Assembly: GCF_018688335.1 (NCBI RefSeq)
Contig: NZ_CP061316.1
Coordinates: forward strand, 806,001 to 870,000
DNA from: Polynucleobacter sp. AP-Jannik-300A-C4
GTDB taxonomy: Bacteria; Pseudomonadota; Gammaproteobacteria; Burkholderiales; Burkholderiaceae
Length of the DNA stretch: 64,000 bases
Reading direction: 5' to 3'
Part shown: positions 1-8,820 of the stretch, piece by piece
How positions within the stretch are numbered: position 1 is the first letter of the stretch
Layout of the letters: every line of letters starts with the position of its first letter
The notes under the pieces: model-generated
Database searches by the model: none
What the model saw: the letters and a program-made list of their open reading frames with translations, nothing else
What the model was told of the DNA's origin: nothing
Translations under genes and position numbers: made by a program

Positions 1-576
1 ATCCGGTTGAGCGCTAACGCGAATCGCATATCGTTTGGCGCCATAGACATTTACTTGTGAAACGCCGCTAATGGTGGATAGATTAGGCGCCATCAAATTT
101 TCAGCGTAATCATTAATTTCCGATAGGCTGATGGATGGTGAGCTCATCCTGATAATGATGACTGGGGTATCCGCTGGATTGATTTTGCGATACGACGGTG
201 GAATCGTCATCTCAATAGGTAGACGTCTTTGAGCTCGTAATAAAGCTGCTTGAACATCAACAGCTGCCTTATCAATATCGCGATCATTATTAAACTCAAG
301 GGTAACGCTAGTAGCACCTAAGGTACTACTTGAACTAATGATTTTGATGCCATCGATAGTAGAAAACTCTTTTTCTAAAGGCAGTGCTACAGCTGAAGCC
401 ATGTTCTCGGGTGATGCGCCCGGTAGACTTGCTGTAACCGAAATAATTGGCGTATTAAAGCTGGGTAGGGCGGCAACAGGAATCTTAAAATAAGCGACGC
501 TTCCAGCGATAACGGTAGCTAGCGAGAGCAAAACCGTCATGACCGGCCTTCTAATACATAATTCTGAGAGCGTCAT
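1..576 (-). CDS. RND efflux transporter permease (AcrB/MdtB-like), N-terminal part
   Basis: This is the inner-membrane proton-driven pump of a tripartite resistance-nodulation-division efflux system. Only the first 192 codons lie in the window and the rest is beyond position 1. The reverse-strand translation begins MTLSELCIRRPVMTVLL and continues with the first transmembrane helix and a PAALPSFNTPIISV-like stretch. That is the classic start of AcrB-family permeases, followed by the first periplasmic porter subdomain. The ATG overlaps the stop of the upstream adaptor gene (ATGA), so the two are translationally coupled. The substrate cannot be told from this fragment; the N-terminus resembles the MdtB/MdtC multidrug branch more than metal pumps. 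Confidence 0.88.
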   Translation of the reverse strand, partial: MTLSELCIRRPVMTVLLSLATVIAGSVAYFKIPVAALPSFNTPIISVTASLPGASPENMASAVALPLEKEFSTIDGIKIISSSSTLGATSVTLEFNNDRDIDKAAVDVQAALLRAQRRLPIEMTIPPSYRKINPADTPVIIIRMSSPSISLSEINDYAENLMAPNLSTISGVSQVNVYGAKRYAIRVSAQPD

Positions 577-1856
577 TTTGCTTGGGCTGCAGGAGTGTTG
601 GCAGGTTTAGCTTCGCGCACTTTGCTTCCTGTGCGCAGATTCTGTTTGCCTTCAACGACAATTCGTTGGCCAACTTCTAGACCGTTGACAACCGAAGTGC
701 CTTGGTATTCATAGCTCACGGTGATGGGTTTGGCTGCTACCTTGCCATCCTTATCCACAATATAGACTAAGCGTCCTTTAGGATTCATGACGATCGCTTC
801 AGATGGAATGGCGATGACATTTTTTAATGTATTCGCATTTAAGGACACGCGCGCAAATTGACCAGGTAGCAACTCGTACTTCTCATTTGGTATTTGCGCT
901 TTGACGCGAACTGCTGCTATTTGAGGATCAATTTGGTTATCGACCACCAATACTTCACCGTTGAAAACTCTTTGAGTATTGTTACCAACTGTCACCTGTA
1001 CTTTCATAGGTGTACCACTCTGTTTGCTTTCTAAAAGAATGGGAATATCTTTTTCTGGAATCACAAACTGAACATTAATTGGATTAAGTTGTGTAATTGT
1101 GACCATTGAGCTGGTGGTGGAGGTCGAAGATGCGTTGGTTGCGCTGATCACTGTATTGCTAGCCTGCACCAGGGTCCCTGGGAAAACATTGATGATGCCG
1201 GCCTTTCCATCAATCGGTGAGCGAATAAAGTCGAAAGAAAGTTGAACGCGAGCAGTCTCTGCAGCTGCTTGGGCTGACTTTGCATTGGCTAATGCAGTTT
1301 CTAATCCTGCTTTTGAAATGAAGTTCTTAGTAACGAGCTCCTTGGCACGTAAGTATTGTTTTTGAGCATCATCAGCTAAGGCTTTGAGCTTTTCATAGTT
1401 AGCCGTGTCAGTTCGATTGTCGAGGGTAAATAAGAGTTCACCCGCTTTGACGTCTTGCCCATCTTTAATATGAATCTTGTCAACTTTATTGGTGACCATT
1501 GGGCGGATATCCACAATGCTATTGGAAACAATTGTTCCGGTAGCTTCAATGACAAGTGGAATATCTTTCTTTTCGGTCACCATGCTGGTGATAGTTTGAA
1601 CTGCACCAGCTTTGCCGCTAGGTGGGAAAAAGTAGTCGTAAGCCTTTGAGCCAGCAAATAAGATGAGCGCCACAATCACAATACGCCACTTGTACTGCAA
1701 TACCAAAGCTTTGCCAGTGGGGTAATCCAATTTTTGCTTTAACGAGAATGTAGGGGAGATTTTGTGCCACACTTTGCACAAGCGCGCCATGACCCAGTTT
1801 TTGAGTAATGGCAATTTGGCAACTGTTTTATCTAGCGCTGATTCTATTTTGGACAC
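573..1856 (-). CDS. RND efflux periplasmic adaptor (membrane fusion protein, HlyD/MdtA-like)
   Basis: This is the periplasmic adaptor that links the RND pump to an outer-membrane channel. The protein has 427 residues. About 55 cytoplasmic, basic residues precede one transmembrane helix (roughly residues 57-75), which is a longer cytoplasmic lead than usual. Then come a barrel-sandwich/lipoyl half (VDKIHIKDGQDVKAGELLF), an alpha-hairpin near residues 150-200, the second lipoyl half (FIRSPIDGKAG) and a beta-barrel with a membrane-proximal domain ending in a low-complexity AKPANTPAAQ tail. Its stop overlaps the start of the pump gene. No outer-membrane TolC-type gene is visible here. A membrane anchor replaces the more usual lipoprotein signal. 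Confidence 0.9.
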   Translation of the reverse strand: MSKIESALDKTVAKLPLLKNWVMARLCKVWHKISPTFSLKQKLDYPTGKALVLQYKWRIVIVALILFAGSKAYDYFFPPSGKAGAVQTITSMVTEKKDIPLVIEATGTIVSNSIVDIRPMVTNKVDKIHIKDGQDVKAGELLFTLDNRTDTANYEKLKALADDAQKQYLRAKELVTKNFISKAGLETALANAKSAQAAAETARVQLSFDFIRSPIDGKAGIINVFPGTLVQASNTVISATNASSTSTTSSMVTITQLNPINVQFVIPEKDIPILLESKQSGTPMKVQVTVGNNTQRVFNGEVLVVDNQIDPQIAAVRVKAQIPNEKYELLPGQFARVSLNANTLKNVIAIPSEAIVMNPKGRLVYIVDKDGKVAAKPITVSYEYQGTSVVNGLEVGQRIVVEGKQNLRTGSKVREAKPANTPAAQAK

Positions 1857-1969
1857 GTTCTCGAATTTTCTTGGATTTATATGGATTTGAGGCTCTTTTT
1901 GGAGCCAATTTATATCTTTTCATTCTCTCACAAGACCAGTAAAAACGGGCTTGGGGGCAATGCTTTGGC

Positions 1970-2425
1970 CTAAGGTAAAAATTCCTCTACACCCCGATTG
2001 GCTAGTAAGTCAGCCAACTCATTTCCAGGGTGGCCGTTGTGTCCACGTACCCAATGCCAGGAGATCTTGTGTTCAGGGATGAGAGCATCCAACTCTTGCC
2101 ATAAATCCGCATTCTTGACTGGATCTTTGCTGGCCGTCTTCCAGCCTCTTTTCTTCCAACCCTCGAGCCACTCAGTGACACCTTTTTGGACGTACTGTGA
2201 GTCTGTCCAAAGCTCTACGGAGCTAGTTTGCTTTAGGGCTCGTAGCGCATGAATAACGGCGCTAATTTCCATGCGGTTATTGGTGGTGTGCTCAGCCCCA
2301 CCATGCAAATGCTTCTCATGAGCTCCTGAGCGTAAAACTGCGCCCCAGCCGCCCGGGCCAGGATTGCCTTTGCAGGCGCCATCGGTATAAATCACGATAT
2401 GAGGCAAGGTTTTGGTTTGAGACAT
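1970..2425 (-). CDS. rnhA: Ribonuclease HI
   Basis: It cleaves the RNA strand of RNA-DNA hybrids, removing Okazaki primers and R-loops in the cytoplasm. The 151-residue length is normal for the type 1 enzyme. The catalytic carboxylates are visible in order: [17 protein letters not shown] (first Asp), NNRMEISA (Glu), WTDSQYV (Asp) and GHPGNELAD (last Asp), with the conserved His in [10 protein letters not shown]. It lies 4 bp downstream of a methyltransferase gene on the same strand. The methyltransferase-rnhA pair next to divergent gloB is a common Burkholderiales arrangement. Confidence 0.96.
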   Translation of the reverse strand: MSQTKTLPHIVIYTDGACKGNPGPGGWGAVLRSGAHEKHLHGGAEHTTNNRMEISAVIHALRALKQTSSVELWTDSQYVQKGVTEWLEGWKKRGWKTASKDPVKNADLWQELDALIPEHKISWHWVRGHNGHPGNELADLLANRGVEEFLP

Positions 2426-2429
2426 TCCG

Positions 2430-3245
2430 TTAATTTACTTTGTCTTGGTTATTGGCTAGGTTCTGTCTACTTTCAGTTGCCGGACTTAATTGGGAGATTG
2501 CTGGGAGCCGTAAACCCTGAACCTGGCCAATGAGCCGTATACCTTGCTGACGTTTAATAGCGGAGACCAAAAAAACAGCCCCAAAAATAGGCCACCAGCG
2601 GTTGCCAGCATGCTCCATAAAATCCATTCTGCCCATCCCTGATTCACTACTCAGGGGGAGTTTGTAACACCCAAAATGACCGCGGTCTAATGAGAAGTTC
2701 AATAGCTGCAACCAGTCTTTCACTCTAAGTAGGCCAATAAATTGCCCGTCCCGAGGCAGGTAAGGGCTGCCTATCAAGCGGCTGAGATATTGGCGCATAC
2801 CCCAAAGACTAGCCGGGTTAAAGCCGGAAATAATGAGACGACCCTCTGGGCGCAGGACGCGCTCAGCTTCCCGCAGAATTTGATGGGGATCCGCAGCAAA
2901 TTCCAAGACATGCGGTAGCACTAATAAATCGATGGTTTCGGAGGCAAAAGGGAGTTCGCTAGGACTGCCTTCAACCTGATGCCAATTGAATTCAGTAAGC
3001 TGTTTTTGGCGATCATTGGAGTGAATCAGGAGCGCGTGCAAAGGCATACGGTTTTCTGCCAGGGTATTAATTTGTGGCAAACCGATTTGTACGGCATAAA
3101 AACCGAAGACATCAGCCACGATCTGATTGAAGCATTTCTGCTCCCAGGCCAACACATAGCGTCCTGGGGGCGATTGCAGCCACTTTTCCCATGAACTCCA
3201 TGGTGGTGCAGGCATCTGGGATGGTGAGGGTGGGATTGGTATCAT
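2430..3245 (-). CDS. Class I SAM-dependent methyltransferase (type 11 family)
   Basis: This is a predicted S-adenosylmethionine-dependent methyltransferase of unknown substrate. The 271-residue protein has the Methyltransf_11 core near residues 85-145: [19 protein letters not shown], followed by the [20 protein letters not shown] motif. The glycine-rich motif I expected at the N-terminus of the fold is weak. The C-terminal 60 residues are basic and variable. The first ATG lies only 6 bp from the divergent gloB start and has no Shine-Dalgarno sequence. An internal ATG at 3215 ([12 protein letters not shown]) is an equally plausible start. The gene shares a transcription unit with rnhA. Confidence 0.82.
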   Translation of the reverse strand: MIPIPPSPSQMPAPPWSSWEKWLQSPPGRYVLAWEQKCFNQIVADVFGFYAVQIGLPQINTLAENRMPLHALLIHSNDRQKQLTEFNWHQVEGSPSELPFASETIDLLVLPHVLEFAADPHQILREAERVLRPEGRLIISGFNPASLWGMRQYLSRLIGSPYLPRDGQFIGLLRVKDWLQLLNFSLDRGHFGCYKLPLSSESGMGRMDFMEHAGNRWWPIFGAVFLVSAIKRQQGIRLIGQVQGLRLPAISQLSPATESRQNLANNQDKVN

Positions 3246-3251
3246 GGGCGT

Positions 3252-4058
3252 ATGGTGAAGAATACTTTATTGCATGTTTGGCCGATACCGGCTTTTGATG
3301 ACAACTACATCTGGTGCATTCATGATGGTCAATCCGCATTGATCGTAGATCCAGGCGACGCTGACCCCGTCTTGAAATATCTGGAGCAACAAAACCTCAC
3401 TTTGACGGGTATTTTAATTACCCATCACCATGCTGACCATACTGGTGGCATTTTGAATCTACTGCAGGCGCTGGGATCGGTTCCAGTCTATGGTCCAGCC
3501 AGCATTGATATTCCTGCTCGTACTAATGCCATGATGGAAGGCGATAAGATTGAAGTGGCTGCGCCGCGCATCAGCTTTGAGGTGTATGAGGTGCCGGGAC
3601 ACACTCTGAGTCACATTGCTTACTTTGCGAATATGCAGGCTAATGTGGTCGAGCCTATGTTGTTCTGCGGCGATACCTTGTTTGCCTCTGGTTGTGGCCG
3701 TTTATTCGAAGGCACCCCAACACAGATGAGTCAATCTCTCGCTAAGTTCATCTCCTTGCCGAAAAATACCCTGGTGTATTGCACTCATGAATACACCTTA
3801 TCGAATATCCGATTTGCTCTAGCAGTTGAACCCAATAATGCGAACCTGATTACTTGGGCAGAGGCTGCTAAAGCTCTTCGAGATCAACATTTACCAACCT
3901 TGCCAACCACTATCGGACAGGAGTTGCAAGTGAACCCCTTTATGCGTTGTGATCAACAGGCTGTAATTGATGCAGCTATCGAAGTCTCTGGTGAAAAATT
4001 GTTGCCAACACCTGCACATGTTTTGGCGGTGATTCGGGCTTGGAAGGATCGGTTCTGA
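3252..4058 (+). CDS. gloB: Hydroxyacylglutathione hydrolase (glyoxalase II)
   Basis: It hydrolyses S-lactoylglutathione to lactate and glutathione, the second step of methylglyoxal detoxification. The 268-residue protein is a metallo-beta-lactamase-fold enzyme with the binuclear metal motif THHHADHTGG. Further metal ligands are visible in VPGHTLSHIAY, FCGDTLFASGCGRLFEG and YCTHEYTLSN. The C-terminal HAGH domain (residues about 180-268) is present. Its stop codon shares a base with the mltD start (TGATG), which implies translational coupling. The start is 6 bp from that of the divergent methyltransferase, so any promoter must lie inside one of the two coding regions. Confidence 0.96.
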   Translation: MVKNTLLHVWPIPAFDDNYIWCIHDGQSALIVDPGDADPVLKYLEQQNLTLTGILITHHHADHTGGILNLLQALGSVPVYGPASIDIPARTNAMMEGDKIEVAAPRISFEVYEVPGHTLSHIAYFANMQANVVEPMLFCGDTLFASGCGRLFEGTPTQMSQSLAKFISLPKNTLVYCTHEYTLSNIRFALAVEPNNANLITWAEAAKALRDQHLPTLPTTIGQELQVNPFMRCDQQAVIDAAIEVSGEKLLPTPAHVLAVIRAWKDRF

Positions 4059-5464
4059 TGTTGTGGCGCTATGCAGTGATCTTGCTGATTGCTGCACTCT
4101 CTGGTTGTGCAAGTACTGGAGATTGGTCTTCGGATCCCACCGGTTCATTGGATCCACGGGCGGCAAAAGCGAAGCGGGTCAATCTCAAGGATCAATCTGT
4201 CAGCAGCATCTATGCGCCATCGAGTAATTTGTGGATTCGTATCCGCGATGGCTTTCAGATGGAGCCGATGAATACTCCTCTGGAGATTGAGCAGGTGAGG
4301 TGGTTAAGTGCTCGACCTGACTATGTGCATCGATCAATGGAGCGTTCTTCACGTTATTTGTTTTATATCGTTCAAGAGGTTCATACACGCAATATGCCGA
4401 TGGAGATTGCGCTCCTTCCCTTTGTTGAGAGTGCTTTTGTGACGAATGCTAAATCCAGTGCAAAGGCCATGGGTTTATGGCAATTTATGCCAGCAACCGG
4501 GAAAGACTTTCAGCTGACGCAAAACGTCTTTAGAGATGAGCGCAGGGATGTATTGCAGTCAACTGATGCTGCCCTCGATTATTTGCAGCGTTTACACAAG
4601 CAGTTTGGTAGCTGGGAGCTTGCTTTAGCAGCTTATAACTGGGGGGCAGGTAATGTGGCTAAAGCCCAAAAGCGAAATTTGGCCGCGAGATTGCCTACTG
4701 ATTACCTTAGTCTCAAAATGCCTAATGAGACTCGCAACTATGTCCCTAAGTTGATGGCCTATCGGCAGATCGTTTTAGATCCCCAAGCCTATGGCATCGT
4801 CTTGCCTGAATTGGAAAATCATCCTTACTTTGTGGCAGTAGATGTTGGCAGTGATATTGATGTTAGTTTGGTCATTAAGTTGGCGGAGATTCCATCTGAA
4901 GAGTTTCATAATCTAAACCCATCATTTAATAAGCCGGTGATTTTGAGTAACGCCAATCAGCAGATCTTGCTGCCTTTTGGACATGCAGAAATCTTTCAAG
5001 AAAATCTCAAAAAGTACACCAAGCCGCTTTCCACTTGGACCGCGGTGCGCATTGCAAAAACTGAGCCAGTAGATAAGGCTGCTAAGACCCTGGGAGTAGA
5101 TGCTGATGCTCTACGAGATATCAATGGGATTCCAAAAGGAATGCGCATAAGGGCGGGCTCAACTGTACTTGTCCCCAAAACCAACCAAAATTCTGGGGAT
5201 ATTTCAGTGGCGATGGCAGAAAATGCGAATCTGAGCCTAGTTAAACCAGCCCCAGCCCCTAAAAAATGTGCAAAAGGGGCTAATTGTTCCTCAGGAAAGT
5301 CTTCAAAAGCAGCGGGGCAGGGCAAATCTTCCTCAAATAGCTCTGGCTCTCAGCATAAACACGCATCGACAGGGCTTGCAAAATCTGCGAAAAATGGAAC
5401 TGCGAAAGTTACTAGCCCTTCAGCTAAGACGTCAAATGCCAAAGGAACTAGCAAAATCCAATAA
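4058..5464 (+). CDS. mltD: Membrane-bound lytic murein transglycosylase D (lipoprotein)
   Basis: It cleaves the glycan strands of peptidoglycan, forming 1,6-anhydromuramyl products, and is anchored in the outer membrane. The ATG at 4058 was chosen because it gives a clean lipoprotein signal (MLWRYAVILLIAALSGC). A TTG 18 bases upstream is also in frame but adds nothing. The SLT goose-type lysozyme domain spans about residues 105-220, with catalytic Glu124 in LLPFVESAF and the AYNWGAGNV motif. A LysM-like segment lies near residues 325-375. The last 70 residues are a Ser/Lys/Ala-rich tail, longer and less ordered than in E. coli MltD, and possibly a degenerated extra LysM linker. Confidence 0.93.
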   Translation: MLWRYAVILLIAALSGCASTGDWSSDPTGSLDPRAAKAKRVNLKDQSVSSIYAPSSNLWIRIRDGFQMEPMNTPLEIEQVRWLSARPDYVHRSMERSSRYLFYIVQEVHTRNMPMEIALLPFVESAFVTNAKSSAKAMGLWQFMPATGKDFQLTQNVFRDERRDVLQSTDAALDYLQRLHKQFGSWELALAAYNWGAGNVAKAQKRNLAARLPTDYLSLKMPNETRNYVPKLMAYRQIVLDPQAYGIVLPELENHPYFVAVDVGSDIDVSLVIKLAEIPSEEFHNLNPSFNKPVILSNANQQILLPFGHAEIFQENLKKYTKPLSTWTAVRIAKTEPVDKAAKTLGVDADALRDINGIPKGMRIRAGSTVLVPKTNQNSGDISVAMAENANLSLVKPAPAPKKCAKGANCSSGKSSKAAGQGKSSSNSSGSQHKHASTGLAKSAKNGTAKVTSPSAKTSNAKGTSKIQ

Positions 5465-5499
5465 TCTCAGAATCTTTAATTTACTTATTTAGGTTGACC

Positions 5500-7383
5500 A
5501 TGTCCTATAAATCAGAACACGAACGCTCCATTAAAGACCCAGATGGTTTCTGGGGAGAGCAGGCAAAACTCATTCATTGGGAGAAGCCATTCAATAAGGT
5601 TCTAGATTACGCAAACCCTCCGTTTGCAAAATGGTTTGAAGGTGGTTTAACCAATCTTTGCTACAACGCAGTTGATCGCCATCTTCAGGATCGTGCAGAT
5701 CAAATTGCTCTCGTTGCTGTGTCAACAGAAACCAATGTAGAAAAAGCGTATACATTCAAAGAGCTCTACGAAGAAGTTAATCGTATGGCTGCTATCTACA
5801 AGGCCAATGGTGTTCAAAAAGGCGATCGCGTATTGATCTACATGCCGATGATTGCTGAAGCATGTTTTGCAATGCTCGCTTGCGCACGTATCGGTGCTAT
5901 TCACTCTGTCGTGTTTGGTGGCTTTGCATCCCATAGCCTTGCTTCACGTATCGATGATGCAAAACCAAAGATGATTGTGACCTCAGAGGCAGGATCGCGT
6001 GGTGGCAAATCGGTTCCCTACAAGCCATTGCTAGACGAGGCTATTACGCTGGCAAGTTACAAACCAGAAAAAGTATTGATCGTGAATCGCGGCTTAACTG
6101 AGTTCACTACAGTTGCTGGACGTGATTTGGATTACGCAAGTGAGCGCCAAAAACACTTAAATGACTTGGTGCCAGTTGAGTGGGTTGATGCCACACATCC
6201 CTCCTATATTTTGTATACATCTGGCACAACCGGCAAGCCTAAGGGTGTGCAGCGTGATACCGGTGGTTACGCTGTGGCCTTGATGTCCACAATGAATCAC
6301 ATCTTCTGTGGCAAGCCTGGTGAAACCATGTTTACTACTTCAGACATTGGTTGGGTTGTTGGTCATAGCTACATCATCTATGGCCCATTGCTTAATGGTA
6401 TGGCTACGATCATGTACGAGGGCACTCCATTGAGCCCAGATGCAGGTATCTGGTGGAAGCTGGTAGAGAAGTACAAAGTCTCAGTCATGTTCTCTGCGCC
6501 AACAGCAGTTCGTGTTTTGAAGAAGCAAGATCCTGCATTCTTAACAAAATATGATCTTTCAACATTACGTGCCTTGTTCTTGGCGGGCGAGCCTTTGGAT
6601 GAGCCAACTGCAAGTTGGATTCATGATGCGATTAAGAAGCCGATTGTCGATAACTACTGGCAGACAGAAACTGGCTGGCCTATGTTGGCAATTCAGCGTG
6701 GCGTTGAAGTAATGCCGCATAAATTTGGTTCACCTGGTGTTCCATCATTTGGTTACAACATGAAGTTGTTGGATGACGCTACTTCAGAAGAGTTGGGTTC
6801 AGACAAGAAGGGCGTGATTGCTATCGAGGGACCCCTGCCTCCAGGTTGTATGCAAACTGTTTGGGGTGATGACAAGCGCTTTGTTAGCACCTACTGGGAA
6901 ACCATTCCCGGTAAGACGATTTATTCCACCTTTGACTGGGGCATCAAAGATGATGACGGCTACTTCTTCATCTTGGGCCGTACCGATGATGTGATTAACG
7001 TTGCTGGCCACCGTTTAGGCACTCGTGAGATCGAGGAGAGTATTTCTGGCCATTCCAATGTTTCAGAAGTGGCGGTAGTGGGTATTGAAGATAAGCTCAA
7101 AGGTCAGGCTGCGATTGCTTTTGTGATTCCTAAGGATTCTTCTAACACCGCAACTTTGGAAGCGGAGTGTATGAAAACTGTGGACTCCACATTGGGCGCG
7201 ATTGCTCGTCCAGGGCGTGTTTATATTGTGACGGCCTTGCCTAAGACGCGTTCTGGCAAGATTGTCCGCCGCGCACTCCAAGCTGTTGCTGAAGGGCGTG
7301 ATCCTGGAGATATCAGCACCATGGAAGATCAGACTGTTTTAGCTCAAATTAAGACCATCATCGAGCAAAGCGTGAAGTCTTAA
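5500..7383 (+). CDS. prpE: Propionyl-CoA synthetase (acyl-CoA ligase)
   Basis: It activates propionate (and probably acetate) with ATP and CoA to propionyl-CoA via an acyl-adenylate. The 627-residue length fits PrpE. Adenylate-forming motifs are visible: YTSGTTGKPKGVQ (P-loop-like), YWQTETGWP, STFDWG and GRTDDVINVAGHRLGTREIE. The acetylation-prone catalytic lysine lies in KTRSGKIVRRAL near the C-terminus. The ATG at 5500 is preferred over an in-frame TTG at 5494. Acetyl-CoA synthetase is an alternative, but the N-terminus and length match PrpE better. No prpBCD genes are present nearby, so its role may be general short-chain acid scavenging. Confidence 0.9.
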   Translation: MSYKSEHERSIKDPDGFWGEQAKLIHWEKPFNKVLDYANPPFAKWFEGGLTNLCYNAVDRHLQDRADQIALVAVSTETNVEKAYTFKELYEEVNRMAAIYKANGVQKGDRVLIYMPMIAEACFAMLACARIGAIHSVVFGGFASHSLASRIDDAKPKMIVTSEAGSRGGKSVPYKPLLDEAITLASYKPEKVLIVNRGLTEFTTVAGRDLDYASERQKHLNDLVPVEWVDATHPSYILYTSGTTGKPKGVQRDTGGYAVALMSTMNHIFCGKPGETMFTTSDIGWVVGHSYIIYGPLLNGMATIMYEGTPLSPDAGIWWKLVEKYKVSVMFSAPTAVRVLKKQDPAFLTKYDLSTLRALFLAGEPLDEPTASWIHDAIKKPIVDNYWQTETGWPMLAIQRGVEVMPHKFGSPGVPSFGYNMKLLDDATSEELGSDKKGVIAIEGPLPPGCMQTVWGDDKRFVSTYWETIPGKTIYSTFDWGIKDDDGYFFILGRTDDVINVAGHRLGTREIEESISGHSNVSEVAVVGIEDKLKGQAAIAFVIPKDSSNTATLEAECMKTVDSTLGAIARPGRVYIVTALPKTRSGKIVRRALQAVAEGRDPGDISTMEDQTVLAQIKTIIEQSVKS

Positions 7384-7402
7384 ATCCTCTGTAAATGATC
7401 AA

Positions 7403-7438
7403 AATAAGCCCCTCAGTCGGATGACTTGGGGGCTTATT
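7403..7438 (+). terminator. Rho-independent-type hairpin after prpE
   Basis: A perfect 10-bp stem (AATAAGCCCC with GGGGCTTATT) encloses a 16-base loop, 22 bases after the prpE stop. The 3' arm ends in a short T-containing stretch rather than a long U run. It separates prpE from the carAB transcript. Confidence 0.7.
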
Positions 7439-7617
7439 ACCTTCCAGGCTTGATTGGCTGGGAATCCAAGGGTTTATACGCAAAACTGGTATCATTGTTA
7501 GGTTCAAAACTTAATAAATTACCCTAGCGCTTAAAGACACTCACCTCCCGCACAAACAGTCCTGGGTTGGTCTTTTTGGGGTGTTGAGCGTCGGATGGAG
7601 CAGGGACTGGAGATGGT

Positions 7618-8820
7618 TTGTCACCCTTGCTTCCTTCTTTTCCTCCCGCCGTGTTGGCTCTAGCCGACGGCACTGTATTTCCCGGTCTGAGTATTGGCGC
7701 CCCTGGCGAAACTACCGGCGAAGTCGTTTTTAATACCGCACTCACTGGCTATCAAGAGATCATTACCGATCCTAGTTATTCACGCCAAATTGTTACTCTG
7801 ACTTATCCCCATATTGGTAACGTTGGGGTGAACGGTCAGGATGCTGAGTCGGATCAAATTCATGCTGCTGGTTTGGTCGTTAAAGATCTTTCCAAGCGCG
7901 TATCGAATTTCCGCTCTGAAGAAACTCTAGATGCCTATTTGACTAAGGCAGGTGTAGTTGGCATCTCAGGTATCGATACTCGCAAACTGACCCGCATTCT
8001 TCGAGACAAGGGCGCTCAGTCTGGCGCAATAGTTGCTGGCAAGATGGGTGATGATGTAGAGGCTCTCGGTAAGAAAGCTTTGGAATTGGCTAAAGCCTTC
8101 CCAGGCATGGCTGGTTTAGATCTGGCTAAGGTGGTGACTACCAAGTCCCCATATCAATGGCGCGAAGCCGAGTGGGATCTTCATGGTCCAGACGGCAAAC
8201 CTGCATACAGAAGTTTAGATGCTAGTAAGCCGATCAAAAAAGTCGTCGCTTATGACTTTGGTGTGAAGCGCAATATTTTGCGCATGCTCACCGAGCGTGG
8301 CTGTGAGTTAACGATTGTTCCCGCGCAAACTAGTGCTGCTGAAGTATTGGCGATGAATCCAGATGGCGTGTTCTTCTCAAATGGCCCCGGAGATCCTGGG
8401 CCTTGTGACTATGCTATTGCCGCTGCAAAAGAAATTATTGAAAAGGGTATTCCAACCTTCGGCATCTGTCTAGGTCACCAGATCATGGGCTTGGCCGCCG
8501 GTGCTAAAACTTTGAAGATGAAGTTTGGTCACCATGGTGCAAACCATCCTGTAAAAGATCTAGATACTGGGCGCGTAGCGATTACCTCCCAGAACCATGG
8601 TTTCGCGGTGGATGCCAATACCTTGCCTGACAACATTCGTGTGACGCACGTCTCTTTATTTGACGGATCCCTACAAGGTTTGGCTTGGAAAGATAAGCCT
8701 GCATTGTGTTTCCAAGGTCACCCTGAGGCCTCACCAGGTCCTCATGACATTGCCTATTTATTTGATCGTTTTGTGGAGCTCATGAATGCTGCCGCTGTTG
8801 GTAATAAGGGGGGCAAATAA
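7618..8820 (+). CDS. carA: Carbamoyl-phosphate synthase small subunit (glutamine amidotransferase)
   Basis: It hydrolyses glutamine and passes ammonia to CarB for carbamoyl phosphate, the precursor of arginine and pyrimidines. There is an N-terminal CPSase_sm_chain domain, then a class I glutamine amidotransferase domain with the catalytic Cys in [13 protein letters not shown] and His/Glu in [11 protein letters not shown]. No ATG is available at the N-terminus. The TTG at 7618 is chosen because GGAG lies 5 bases upstream. This gives 400 residues, a few more than usual. The stop overlaps the carB start (TAATG). Confidence 0.95.
   Translation: MSPLLPSFPPAVLALADGTVFPGLSIGAPGETTGEVVFNTALTGYQEIITDPSYSRQIVTLTYPHIGNVGVNGQDAESDQIHAAGLVVKDLSKRVSNFRSEETLDAYLTKAGVVGISGIDTRKLTRILRDKGAQSGAIVAGKMGDDVEALGKKALELAKAFPGMAGLDLAKVVTTKSPYQWREAEWDLHGPDGKPAYRSLDASKPIKKVVAYDFGVKRNILRMLTERGCELTIVPAQTSAAEVLAMNPDGVFFSNGPGDPGPCDYAIAAAKEIIEKGIPTFGICLGHQIMGLAAGAKTLKMKFGHHGANHPVKDLDTGRVAITSQNHGFAVDANTLPDNIRVTHVSLFDGSLQGLAWKDKPALCFQGHPEASPGPHDIAYLFDRFVELMNAAAVGNKGGK

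Noticed and set aside
7524..7745. Minus-strand frame at the carA start
   Set aside because: It overlaps the conserved CarA N-terminus, has no ribosome-binding site or recognisable motif.
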